Of a stretch of 64,000 nt of DNA, positions 1 through 9,115 are shown in pieces (positions within the stretch are counted from its first letter, which is position 1; every line of letters begins with the position of its first letter). This DNA comes from Irpex lacteus (Eukaryota; Basidiomycota; Agaricomycetes; Polyporales; Irpicaceae). The position numbers and the translations under genes are program-made. The notes under the pieces were generated by a model. It saw only the letters and a list, made by a program, of their open reading frames with translations, did not search any database and had not been told where the DNA came from. The stretch covers positions 1 to 64,000 of the forward strand of contig MQVO02000045.1 of the NCBI GenBank assembly GCA_001986395.2. Reading direction: 5' to 3'.

Positions 1-129
1 CTAACCTAACCTAACCTAACCTAACCTAACTAACCTAACCTAACCTAACCTAACTAACCTAACCTAACCTAACCTAACCTAACCTAACCTAACCTAACCT
101 AACCTAACCTAACCTAACCTAACCTAACC
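1..129. repeat. Telomere, (CTAAC)n / (TTAGG)n
   Basis: The first 129 bases are an almost perfect array of the 5-base unit CTAAC, with single-base-short units (TAAC) at 31-34 and 55-58. The C-rich strand reads 5' to 3' inward from base 1, which is how the left end of a chromosome must read, so this is the chromosome terminus rather than an internal tract. The complementary G-strand unit is TTAGG, one G shorter than the TTAGGG usual in basidiomycetes. The short-unit slips resemble template-slippage variants. Confidence 0.95.
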
Positions 130-163
130 CATATGCCACAGAGTGCGACAAAAGTGCGACCAA

Positions 164-422
164 GTGCGACAAAAAGTGCGACAAAAGTGCGACCAAAAGT
201 GCGACAGCGACGACGTATATTAGCTTATATGCGCGTGAGTATAATCTTAGGTGCGACAAAATGTGCGACAAAAGTGCGACCAAAAGTGCGACAGCGACAC
301 GTATAATAGCTTATATGCGCCTGAGTATTATATTAGGTGCGACAAAATGTGCGACAAAAGTGCGACCAAAAGTGCGACAGCGACACGTATAATAGCTTAT
401 ATGCGCCTGAGTATTATATTAG
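164..422. repeat. Subtelomeric tandem repeat, about 86-bp unit, 3 copies
   Basis: Three tandem copies lie at 164-250 (87 bp, diverged), 251-336 and 337-422 (86 bp each, nearly identical). Each unit has four iterations of GTGCGAC spaced by A-rich bases, then a GCGAC/GTATA segment and a tail ending TTAG. The next unit starts with G, so each junction re-creates TTAGG. Shorter GTGCGAC runs at 140-163 link the array to the telomere. GTG codons in the repeat open short reading frames that are not genes. Confidence 0.85.
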
Positions 423-1353
423 GTTGGCCACCCTGAGTAGCTGTCTGGAACACTACGAGGATGCCATACATGACTTGAGGAGTCTGTATGTCGCGCGTGG
501 ATACCCAACCGATCTGGTGAAGAAATGGATTAAGGAAAACTTTGGCAAACGCTGGAATGACAGGCTTCGTGAAGCTAAAACCCAGTCATCGTCCGTTGGG
601 GCGTTTGTCCTTAAAACTCATTTCAATCCGGCATGGTCTTCGTTCAACGTTCACGAACTAGGACAACTTATCACAGATTCATGGCTCTCCTCACTCGCTG
701 AGTATTCTCAACGAGAGCAAGAGAGAGTTTTCAAGAACGCGCCGAAGGTTGGCGAAGTACCCGGCCTGGACCTGCCACTGGCAGTCGCTCAGCTCGGCGA
801 AAAAGCTGGCCCGGCGTTTCCTCCGCCGCCACGCAAGCCCCGGCTTGACACGGTCCAGCGCTCCCTTACGGACTTGTGGTCCGGGAAGGTCTGGCGCATC
901 GGCGAGGCCGGTCCCTCGAGCGGGAGGCAAACGAACCAGAAGGCAGGGCCCATGCCCCTGTCGCTTGGGGATAGCAGCCGCACTACGCCCCCCGAAGCCC
1001 TGAGCACTAGGGGGGCCTCTCCCGAAGCCTTGAGCACTAGGGAGATGTCCGAAAGGAGTAGCCCGGACCCAATCCAGGCTGACCCACCTCACCCCGGTGG
1101 TCTGCCGCTTCTTCCGGTTATGCCACTTGTTCCGACAGGTGAACTGGTGCCGTCCAAGCTAGGAAACTACGCGACGGTGAAGGAGGTTCTTGATATTCGA
1201 TCTCTAGACTATGATAAGTTTAAGTGGATCATTTCTCGCAAGAGAAATCGTAACTTGTTCGACATGACTTCCACTTGGAAGAAAAATGTCTTAGAAAAAG
1301 CTCCGGTTGAAGACGTTCTTCAGGAGTACGTGAACGCATGGGAAATAGATTAG
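423..1353 (+). mobile_element. 5'-truncated Penelope-like (Coprina-type) retroelement ORF, C-terminal part
   Basis: One open frame enters from the subtelomeric repeat and ends at a TAG at 1351-1353. It has no ATG of its own at the junction. The first ~100 residues after the junction carry blocks that I associate with the region just after the reverse-transcriptase core of agaricomycete telomere-associated Penelope-like elements: an RGYP motif followed by LVKKW and a RW..RL block, then an FNPAW block and HELGQLI. A proline-rich linker with two SPEALSTR-like repeats and a basic C-terminal domain follow. The catalytic YxDD core is absent, so this is a 5'-truncated copy. Orientation (sense strand pointing inward, truncated end toward the telomere) is what end-primed reverse transcription onto a chromosome end would leave. 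Family assignment is from remembered motifs, not a search. Confidence 0.5.
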
Positions 1354-1414
1354 TCGGGGTTACTTAATTCCGGTATACAGGATAGATGTCGTTGGTTCAA
1401 ACCCAAACCCGCAC

Positions 1415-1512
1415 CTAACCGGAAACCTAAGCCTAACCCTAACTACCTAACCTAAGCAATATTAACTTAGACACCTAACCCTAACTTAGGGCTAATAACC
1501 CTAATCTAGGGT
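1415..1512. repeat. Degenerate interstitial telomeric sequence
   Basis: About 100 bases just downstream of the retroelement ORF are packed with CCTAA, CCCTAAC, CCTAAG and TTAGGG words in both orientations, separated by short unrelated bases. Unlike the terminal pentamer array, several words are the 6-base form. It may be an old chromosome end onto which the element was added. Confidence 0.65.
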
Positions 1513-1542
1513 TACGTCACTCTGACTTTTCTTTAAGTGGCG

Positions 1543-1635
1543 CGCGTCTATGTCACGTTACATAGACGCGGGTGGTTTGGATGGTCTGGACTAGTCACGT
1601 GACTAGTGCGTCATCGATGATGTCATCTATGACGC
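1543..1635. repeat. Cluster of three inverted repeats
   Basis: Three dyads lie in 93 bases. At 1543-1553/1560-1570 there are perfect 11-bp arms with a 6-base loop. At 1590-1607 there is a perfect 18-bp palindrome centred on CACGTG. At 1608-1614/1629-1635 there are GCGTCAT/ATGACGC arms. No flanking gene explains them. They could be part of the 3' structure of the neighbouring retroelement, a protein-binding platform, or cruciform-prone subtelomeric DNA. Confidence 0.6.
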
Positions 1636-2328
1636 GCACTTCTTCTCCCGAAGGCCCAGACTTGATCTAGAAGTTTGTCTATAGATATCGTCCAATAGTA
1701 TTGCGTGATGGCCGGAGTTGCCGCCTTGGCGGCTTCTAATCTATTATTAACTGTGTTGGTAAGCACAGTAATCGTGGTTTGTCATGCTTTGTCATGCTCC
1801 ACGTCCGGGTATATATACCAGGCACTAGCAGCGCTGATGAGTCAATCGACGAAAGCGCACTTGTCTAAGATAGCCAAGTGTCTTCGCTGCCGCCTCTGAC
1901 TCTAGCTCGCTCACACCTCGCTTCGCTCGGTGTTCGCTCTCGCCCAACTGAATCCTATGTACTCTTTTCTATAGCATTAATTCCTTCAAAACGTACATGT
2001 CAATGTTGGATGACGGTAGTAAGCGAACATTGGCCGAACTTAATTGATGGGCAGTATGGATACTCATGGCAGGCTCTCATGCAGATGCTGTAGTATTGTA
2101 TTGCAATCTTATCTACATGACTTATCTTATCTATTGTACAGTTCAGATAAGAAATGTGGTTACATGACATCTTGACATTCTGAATATTACATAATCATTC
2201 TGTTGGAAACAGTGCCAGCTCACAAATAATAAGCAGAAAGTGGCACCATTATTTGTGGCACCACTATTTAAATTTATTTTGACTGACCCTGCCCTAAATC
2301 AAGTGGTCTGTGCACAATTCCTGAAATC
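1636..2328. other. No gene recognised
   Basis: Only short frames of skewed composition are seen. A stretch near 2200-2280 contains TGTTGGAAAC followed by repeated TTTGTGGCACC words, which would suit the start of an LTR, but I could not find a matching second end. Confidence 0.5.
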
Positions 2329-2336
2329 TATATAAA
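2329..2336 (+). promoter_or_regulatory. TATA box upstream of the 2.6-kb ORF
   Basis: TATATAAA followed by a CT-rich stretch, about 245 bases before the ATG at 2581. The composition is that of a fungal promoter or LTR promoter. Confidence 0.4.
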
Positions 2337-2580
2337 CTCTCACTGAGCATGCTCCCATCTCTCATCTTCACTCCTAAGTTGTGACTGAGCTAGCACACCG
2401 CACAAGTCTCCCTAGTCATCCTCAGTCTTGCATCATCTTTCACCTATCATTTACTCTGAAGTTCTTATTTCACATTAGTCATCAATCAAGGTTAGTTGCT
2501 ATCTATTTTGTTGTCTCTCTGCTCACATTTTATCTCTACGCAAAGTTCCTATCTCTGTGACCACCTCTGAGCAAGTGAAT

Positions 2581-2892
2581 ATGACAGAAGTCAATGTCAA
2601 TGTACCAGTGAGTTTTTGACAGAACAACCAAAGCACCACACTGATATCATTTTATTTGAAGCTTGACAAACCTGCTCCAGTTTGTCTCAAGATCAAACAC
2701 GGCAACATAAATGTTGCAGTCAACGTAAAAATCACAGGCGGCCAGACTGAGTTACAATTTACTGTGGATGACTCAATTAAAGATGTTGTAATGGCTGAAC
2801 CAGAGCCTGAAGACGTAGAGATGACAGACAGCACAGCCAATAATCAGAATAAGGTAAATGCTTCAACTATTATCCTACACAATATTCAGTAA
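2581..2892 (+). CDS. Small acidic hypothetical protein (two exons)
   Basis: The model starts at ATG 2581 (MTEVNVNVP), splices an intron at 2608-2661 with a GTGAGT donor and TTGAAG acceptor, and continues from 2662 in the same frame to TAA 2890-2892. The product is about 85 residues with a KIKHGNINVAVNVKI block and an acidic, methionine-rich tail (EPEPEDVEM). A further possible 36-base intron (2854-2889) would keep the frame and use the same stop. No family is recognised. It could be the first exon of a decayed retroelement gag gene behind the CT-rich leader, or an independent small gene. Confidence 0.3.
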
Positions 2893-3100
2893 CTAAAGTT
2901 TACAGTAGATCTAGGTTCACGCACTAGGTAGAATGGTTTTGGTCAACAACAGTAGAGACAATGATCTGAGCTTGCAATACCCTACATTTTCATCATTACA
3001 ACTTAACATCTTTCCATCGTAAACTGTCAGACTTTCCATCTACATGTTGCCATGCACCAAAGTCTCGACACTAGAGAAATCACCACACAAGTGCACTACG

Positions 3101-3372
3101 GCCGGCTAAGCCGGCCATCTCGAGCAGCTGCACTTGAGCAGACAGAAATTCCGACTCGGCCCTGCTCGAGACGTCTAAGGGCAACCAAGCGCCCGGCACA
3201 CTCGAGAGATTGACTGCAGGGTGCAGAATAGCCGGCTAAGCCGGCCATCTCGTGGCTCGAGCAGTTGCGCACGAGAGTGGCGGAATTCCCGGCAGCGCAA
3301 CTACTGGGCGAGCGAGTGAGCCTCGACGTCCCCACCAACTCGCGAGTTGCACATAGCCGGCTAAGCCGGCCA
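3101..3372. repeat. Degenerate ~128-bp repeats headed by GCCGGCTAAGCCGGCC
   Basis: The word GCCGGCTAAGCCGGCCA occurs at 3101-3117, 3231-3247 and 3356-3372, at spacings of 130 and 125 bases. The spacers share CTCGAGCAG(C/T)TGC-type words. Each head is two NaeI-like hexamers around TAA, so it is nearly palindromic. A diverged relative (ATGGCCGGACTAGCCGGCCA) lies at about 5290-5309. Confidence 0.7.
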
Positions 3373-5635
3373 CCCTCGTCCCTCGTCTCGTGCAGCGTCG
3401 AGAGAGAAGTGTGAGATGCGTGAACTAATGGCGCGTGTCAGATGTAGCGAGCGTACATGATATTATCTATGCAGCGACGCACCATTAATACTTCGAGCGT
3501 ATGCCTCGTCAGATGGCCATGCTCTGTCAACTCATCGCGCGTTGCGCCTCCAACGTAAGTGCGTGTTCGCCGTATCCGCGCCTGCTCAGACTTACCCACA
3601 TTCGGGCGACGACGCACGGAATCTCGCGTACTGGACTTCGGATGGACCACGCGCCAGCGCAGTGACATTTCGACGGCTAGTTACTAGGGTTAGGGAACAG
3701 ACATCGGAGGCGGACACGGAGACATTGTGCATTGAGTACGCTGGCGTAACGAGGGTGGATGAAAGGGGCTCTGTCAGAGGGGAGTGGGGAGACATGTCAG
3801 TCGTTGGTTGTGTCTTGGAAGGGCGCAAAAGGAGAGAGCGAGAAAAGACCGAGGACGGAAGGAGACGAAAGACAGGGCGAGATAGGCGGTAAGAGGACGT
3901 GCGAGACAGCGACGAGGGAGCCGAGCGAAACGGCGAAACGTTACAAAGGAATGGGATAGGATGATGTCAGAATGCCAGAGAACACGACCGTGCAAGGTGC
4001 AACGATGCGAAGGTGTACGAGAGTAGACAGCACATGAGACAGAATAGAAGAGTGGAAGAGAGCAGAGATGACGAACGAGGTGGTGGAAGGAGACAGTGGG
4101 GTGTAAAGGGGGATGGAGAGAGCAGGAGGGTGGGGCACGAGGAGAGCAGAAGGGTAGAACGATGAAAAGGAATACAACGAAGCGAACGGAAAGAATGTAC
4201 TTACTTGGCTTCAACAAGGACCTCTCCTTCTCTGTCCTCTGTGCGACCCGATTCCCGTACTTCCACTTCCTGCTTGTGTGCTTGTCGACGAAGATTTTCA
4301 CGTCAGACGATAGTGAGTGGACGACCGACGAGAGCGCGAACGCCGAATGCACACCGACGTGGGTGTGGATGCGTGATTGCCAATGATGGTTGCGTCGCTC
4401 CGGTTTGCCTTTGGAGAGACGAGGGAATTGTTGTATGGAATCGGAGAGGAAGGTAAGGTAGAACAGTCCGCGGCCGATAGATTTAGTCAGAAGCGCACGA
4501 CAGTGAGCCGTTGGGCCTTGGCGTGGTGAGGTTACTCGCATATCCATCCTAGCACAGAGGCACTAGATGTGAGCCAACAGACGTACGACACACGGGAGGG
4601 TACGTACCTTCGGTCTTCGACTTCAGACTATACATGGTTCGTCTCCGCCGCCGCATCCAAGCCCATTGAGGATGGAGTTACATCGAGAGATCCAGGCCAG
4701 GTCGTCAGGTGTTGAGGGCACGGCGTCGAGCGAGAAGTAGCCAGTCATCGTACGAAGAGGCAAGCGAATGAGGGGAGGTGAACGGAGGAGAGATGGTTTT
4801 AGACGTCGCAGGTGGTCTCAGATCCGTGGCAAGTCGTCTTATTGGTCGCGGTGATCGTCACAGTAGGCGAAAGGCGACAGACAAAGCGGCTGTGTCGTGT
4901 TGTAGTCGTGGTAGGACGATAAGATGCGTGGTGCCCGGCCAGGAAGTTTGGTTCAGAATATGACCTCGGAGGCGTATTCAGTGGTAGCCACTGAGTAAAG
5001 CTACTAATATGTTAGAACAAGGTCGTCATCTATGGTCTGAGATTTGCATACCGTTTCAGGTTTGGCAGACTGGCGAGACACAAGTCGAGGAAACCGTCAA
5101 GCCCGAGGATTTAGTGAAGGTTGTGGCCAGGAAACGTGCAAGCGATCGAAGATTCCAGTGGTGGTGGATTGTTGAATCGTGCTCGTTGCTCGCAAGCGCT
5201 GTGCCGGGATTTCCGTCAACTCTTACGCAGCTGCGTGAACTGGGCACTCAGTCTGTGGAGGCTTGTCGTCAACGGCCACTTGTGTGAGACATGGCCGGAC
5301 TAGCCGGCCATTATGTGCACGAGTACGTACGCCAGTCACGGTACCAGCTATCGAGACATTCGAGTGTCTCAACTCCCAGACAGCAGGTTATAACGTGTGC
5401 GTAGTGGCTACCGAGAGTGTCGGCAATGCACAATTACCTACTTTCACGAGTCGAGAGACGAGAGTTGTCGAACGGCCTCCCTCAATGATACGAACTTCCG
5501 AACTGAAGCATCTCTATTTTCCCTGATTGAACCGTATACATTGAACCGTATACAAACCATCCCTTAATTCCTAATCCATTTCCTTCCATGCACGATAACC
5601 CCGCCTCGTCACCGTCAAACTCAACCATAACCAAC
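3373..5635. other. Gene-poor, strand-asymmetric stretch
   Basis: No recognisable coding region. The + strand from about 3750 to 4200 is strongly purine-rich, which creates long but serine/proline/cysteine-rich frames on the minus strand (for example 3774-4547). Several GTACGT/GTAAGT donor-like words on the minus strand (near 4195 and 4612) leave room for an unidentified spliced transcript, but I could not assemble a coherent protein. Confidence 0.5.
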
Positions 5636-8600
5636 CTACGCACCATCCAACAACGCCGCCGCCTTCCTCGCATTCGCCTTATACGTCTCCACCGCCAACT
5701 CGAGCCCCCTAATCTTCTCCCTCGCCTCCCTCAACTCTCCACTCAGCTTCTCGTTCTCGATGCGCAGGGCGCCGAGTTGGTTGTCGGAGGCGGTGATGAC
5801 CGGGGGCTGAGGTGGTGGAAGGTCGGAGGGGGGAGAGGAGGGTGGTGGGGTGAATGTATCCTGTTAGACGAAGATTGAGGATTAGTGAGTAATGCGTTGA
5901 AGAGAGAAGGGAGAGAACGTACCTCAAACGCGAGAGAACCAGACCTCGAGAGCGCACTCGTCAGCTCAGGCGCTTTAGGCGACGCAACCGGTTCAGGCGT
6001 AGCTACAGACACAGGTGCAGCAGGTACGGGGACGGGTGCAGTCGCCGTCCTCGTAGGCGTGGGCAACGACGTCGTCGACACCGATGCAGACACCGGAGCA
6101 GAGACGGCGGCGATAGGAGTCGGGATAGAGGTGGGGATGGCAGAGGGAGCCTGGCCAGAGGATATCGCGCCATCTTCGAGTGAGACGAGCTTGGGCGGGG
6201 CGGTTTTGCCTGAGAAGAACTCGCCTGCTGTGAGGGCTGGTTCTGAGGAGGGTGCGGGTGGGTAGATGTCTGATTGGAAGGAGTCGGACTGTGGGGCGTG
6301 TGTTAGTTTAGCGTTATGAAGAGCGAAAACAAAACGGAAGAATAGCAAAGAACGTTTAAAGGGAAGGGGGTGAAGGATCAAACGTATGGGACGAAGGAAA
6401 CGAAGGCGACGACATGTTACATGGGGCAAGGAAGGTGAGGAAAGTAGGGTGCAACGGAGAGTGAAAAGGGAACGACGAAACAGAAGCAAGGAGACAAACA
6501 TCGCCGTGGAGGTAAGGAGAGCAAGGAAGGACAAAAAACGAAGGAGCCCGACCACTGCAAAAGGGTCGAAAGGGATGGACGACGAAAGTAGGGGAGGGAT
6601 ATGGCAGAGGAAGAAAGAACAACGGAGGCACGGTGGAAAGGGAGCGACGAAAGCGAGGGAGCGAAGGGACAGTGGAAAAGGTGGAGGGGAAGGCGTGGCG
6701 TGAGAGTGAAAGAGAATAGAGAATGAAGACCCAACGAAGCGCAAAGAAAGGGGCGAAGGGAGGTTGAACGACGGAAGGAACGGAGGGAGGGAGATAAAGT
6801 AGAGGAAGAGAGGAGTGACGAAAGCCGAGATGAAGGAAAGACGGAGAACGGAAGGCACAGAAGTGGATGGATGGTGGAATGAACGGCGGAGGGGCGAAGA
6901 ACGAAGGTGAATAAAGAAAAGAAACCCAAAACTCACCTTCCTAGGAACAATAAACGCAACACTCTCAACCGTATGCCCATGCAACTTATAGGCTCTTGCG
7001 ATCTCGCACTCCTGGACGTTGAGGGCGCGCCGGGGGAGGAAGGTGAGTCCGCGTTGGGGGTCTGTGGATTTGTGTTCTGCGAGGGGGTGGAGGGTGTCGG
7101 AGTCGTATTCGTAGTAGCGGATGTTTCCGTCGCTGTGCGTGCGTTAGCATGCATGGAGAGGTCAAAGTGGGGAGGAGGAGGATGGGAGGAGGGAGTGAGG
7201 CAGTGGGGGAGATGGGGATGGGGAGGGGTGGGAGAGGGAGGGGAGTGGGAGGGGAGGGAGAAGAGGGTCAGTTAAGTCGTGTAGAAGCAGAACGAGAACG
7301 GTAGAACGTACCCCTTGCCAGCTACACACACGCACGATTCCGCCCATAAGTCAACGAAGATACGACCGTAAGTCAACGTTGACAAAAATCAAAAAAGAAC
7401 AGAATAGAGCTCGCACGTACCAAGGAACAAAATATTATTATCACTCCAAAACGGCATAAGCACGCCCGACGACTGGTCAATAGTGGTCGTCTTGACGTTA
7501 GACAAGGAGGAGGTGTCCCATAAGGATACTTGGCGGTCACTCATTTTGGAGAAGCCGGTGGTGGCGATGCGGTCGTGGGGGCCGAGCCAGACTACGCGGG
7601 CGCCCTGTGCGGGGTGTTAGCGTCGTATGAGGGGGGATGTGTGAGGTGCGTTAGCGATGCGTGTTATAATGGGGGATGAGGGTGTGAGAGTGGGGGAAGA
7701 GGGGAGAGGGAGGAGAATGTGAGTGTGAGGAGAAGGGGAGAAGGGGGAGTGGGGGTGGGGGGGAGGGAGTGGGAGGAGGGGTGGGATGGGATGGGGGAGA
7801 GGGGAGGGGGAGAAGGGGAGAGGGAGAGTGAGAGGAGGATGGGAGGAGAGTGGGAGAAGGGGATGGGGAGAGGGGAGGGGGAGTGGGAGGAAGGGGGGAG
7901 GGGAGGGGAGAGTGGGAGAGTGAGGAGGATGTGAGGAGGGAGGGGGGAGTGTGGGAGAGGGGGAGAAGGGGAGAAGGGGAGAAGGGGAGAAGGGGAGAAG
8001 GGGAGAAGGGGAGAAGGGGAGAAGGGGAGAAGGGGAGAAGGGGAGAAGGGGAGAAGGGGAGAAGGGGAGAAGGGGAGAAGGGGAGAAGGGGAGAAGGGAT
8101 GGGGGAGGGGGAGGATGGGAGAGTGGGAGTGGGAGTGGGGAGGAAAAGGGAGGAGAGGAGGAGGAGAATGGGAGAGGGTGAAAGAGAGACGCACCTTGAC
8201 ACCGGAATGACCCTCTGTGATCCTGACTGCATCTCCACCAGTCCTCGGATCGAACAGTCTGATTTTGCGATCACGACTGGTACTGACGAGGAGGTTCCCC
8301 GTGGGGTTAAACGCAATGCTCTGAATCGCATCCCCATGGCCCCCCAACACGCTCTTCGCGCTCTCCGGGCTCCCAAGGTCCCACAGCTTAACCGTATGTT
8401 CACCCGTCGTAGTAGCAAGCACATGATTGGCCGTAGGGTGCCACACGACCTGACCCACCCTCCGCGGGGTAACATCGATCCTCAAGACCGGTTCAAAGTC
8501 GCTCGGTTCCCAATGTTCCGCGCCCCACCCCTCAAAGGCCGAGGCTTCGACTTTCCAGAGGAGGGCTTTGCCGTCTTCGCCGGCGGAGGCGACGAGGGCG

Positions 8601-9003
8601 TCGTCGAAGGGGGACCAGTGGGTGTCGAGGACGGGGGCGGTGTGGCCTCGCGCTAGGGGGATTACGTCGGGGATCTTGGAGGGGAATGAGTGGGGGAGGG
8701 GGGAGAAGGGGGAGGGGAGGGGGAGGATGGCGAATGCGCCGCCGCCGGATGCGTTCCAGTTGATGCTTAGGTATTGCTAGTGGCGTTGTTAGTGTGGATT
8801 AAAGTGTCATAAAGAGAGAACGTACAGCCGACGCTGCGATGTAGTTGGTATCCCATGCGCTGTTTGTGACTTTCAGATTCTCGATACCATACTCTTTCTT
8901 GCCTGGCTGGCCAAAGACGTGACTATCCGTGTGTCAACAACCGACGCGTCACTAATGATAAAAGGACTGACCGGTATTTGGAGGCTCTGACGAATCTGGA
9001 CAT
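5636..9003 (-). CDS. crn1: Coronin, actin-binding WD40 protein
   Basis: Coronin binds F-actin and the Arp2/3 complex and regulates actin patch turnover. Eight exons encode about 563 residues: 9003-8972, 8922-8826, 8776-8195, 7604-7421, 7321-7312, 7132-6937, 6288-5923 and 5860-5636. The N-terminus has the family signature (MSRFVRASKYRHVFGQ, then LKVTNSAWDTN and ASGGGAFAILPL). WD repeats follow (GHTAPVLDTHWSP, WHPTANHVL, SRDRKIRLFDPR, TTGFSKMSDRQVSLWD), then the GKGDGNIRYYE and DPQRGLTFLP blocks. A proline/threonine-rich variable linker precedes a C-terminal coiled coil of about 45 residues that would trimerise the protein. Exon 5 is only 10 bases but is required to read GKGDG. Introns 3 (590 bp) and 6 (648 bp) are very long for this genome and polypurine on the + strand. 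Divergent from skt5 over 112 bp. Confidence 0.95.
7312..7321 (-). other. 10-nt microexon of coronin
   Basis: The ten bases CTGGCAAGGG lie between an AG acceptor (7323-7322) and a GTACGT donor (7311-7306). Joined to the exons ending at 7421 and starting at 7132 they give the invariant coronin segment LAGKGDGNIRYYE. Skipping it would shift the frame. Confidence 0.85.
7640..8190. repeat. Polypurine tract with (GGAGAAGG)17 minisatellite in coronin intron 3
   Basis: Nearly the whole 590-bp intron is G/A on the + strand (C/T on the transcribed sense strand). Within it, 7961 to about 8099 is some 17 perfect copies of an 8-base GGAGAAGG unit. Such mirror-symmetric homopurine DNA can form triplexes. 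Shadow frames on both strands through this region are not genes. Confidence 0.9.
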
Positions 9004-9115
9004 GGCGGGAGGTGGTGGTTACGGGAAAGGCGTGATCAGGCGCCCATGGCTCACACTGCGACCACGTCCTACTATCATCGTCGACTTTGCTAACATCGAC
9101 AGGATTGTTAATACG
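9004..9115. promoter_or_regulatory. 112-bp divergent promoter, coronin / skt5
   Basis: Only 112 bases separate the two start codons, so both 5' UTRs and a shared control region must fit here or overlap the first exons. No TATA box is evident. Confidence 0.6.

Noticed and set aside
164..422. GTGCGAC repeats as a possible CRISPR-like array
   Set aside because: Units are contiguous with no unique spacers, and the organism is a eukaryote; this is a subtelomeric satellite.
1350..1420. GGTTCAAACCC, resembling a tRNA B box
   Set aside because: A TTGG/CCAA stem is possible, but no matching acceptor stem, D arm or anticodon arm could be drawn, so no tRNA is called.
2200..2580. Possible LTR (TGTTGGAAAC start, TATA box, CT-rich stretch)
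   Set aside because: No matching second LTR, primer-binding site or polymerase frame was found, so it is not called as an LTR element.
3774..4547. 257-codon open frame on the minus strand
   Set aside because: It is rich in S, P, C and L because the opposite strand is polypurine, shows no domain, and has no splice-consistent extension.
7651..8656. Long overlapping frames on both strands with PLLPFSPS and RRGEGEKG repeats
   Set aside because: They are translations of the 8-bp purine minisatellite in coronin intron 3; the coronin frame needs this sequence to be spliced out.
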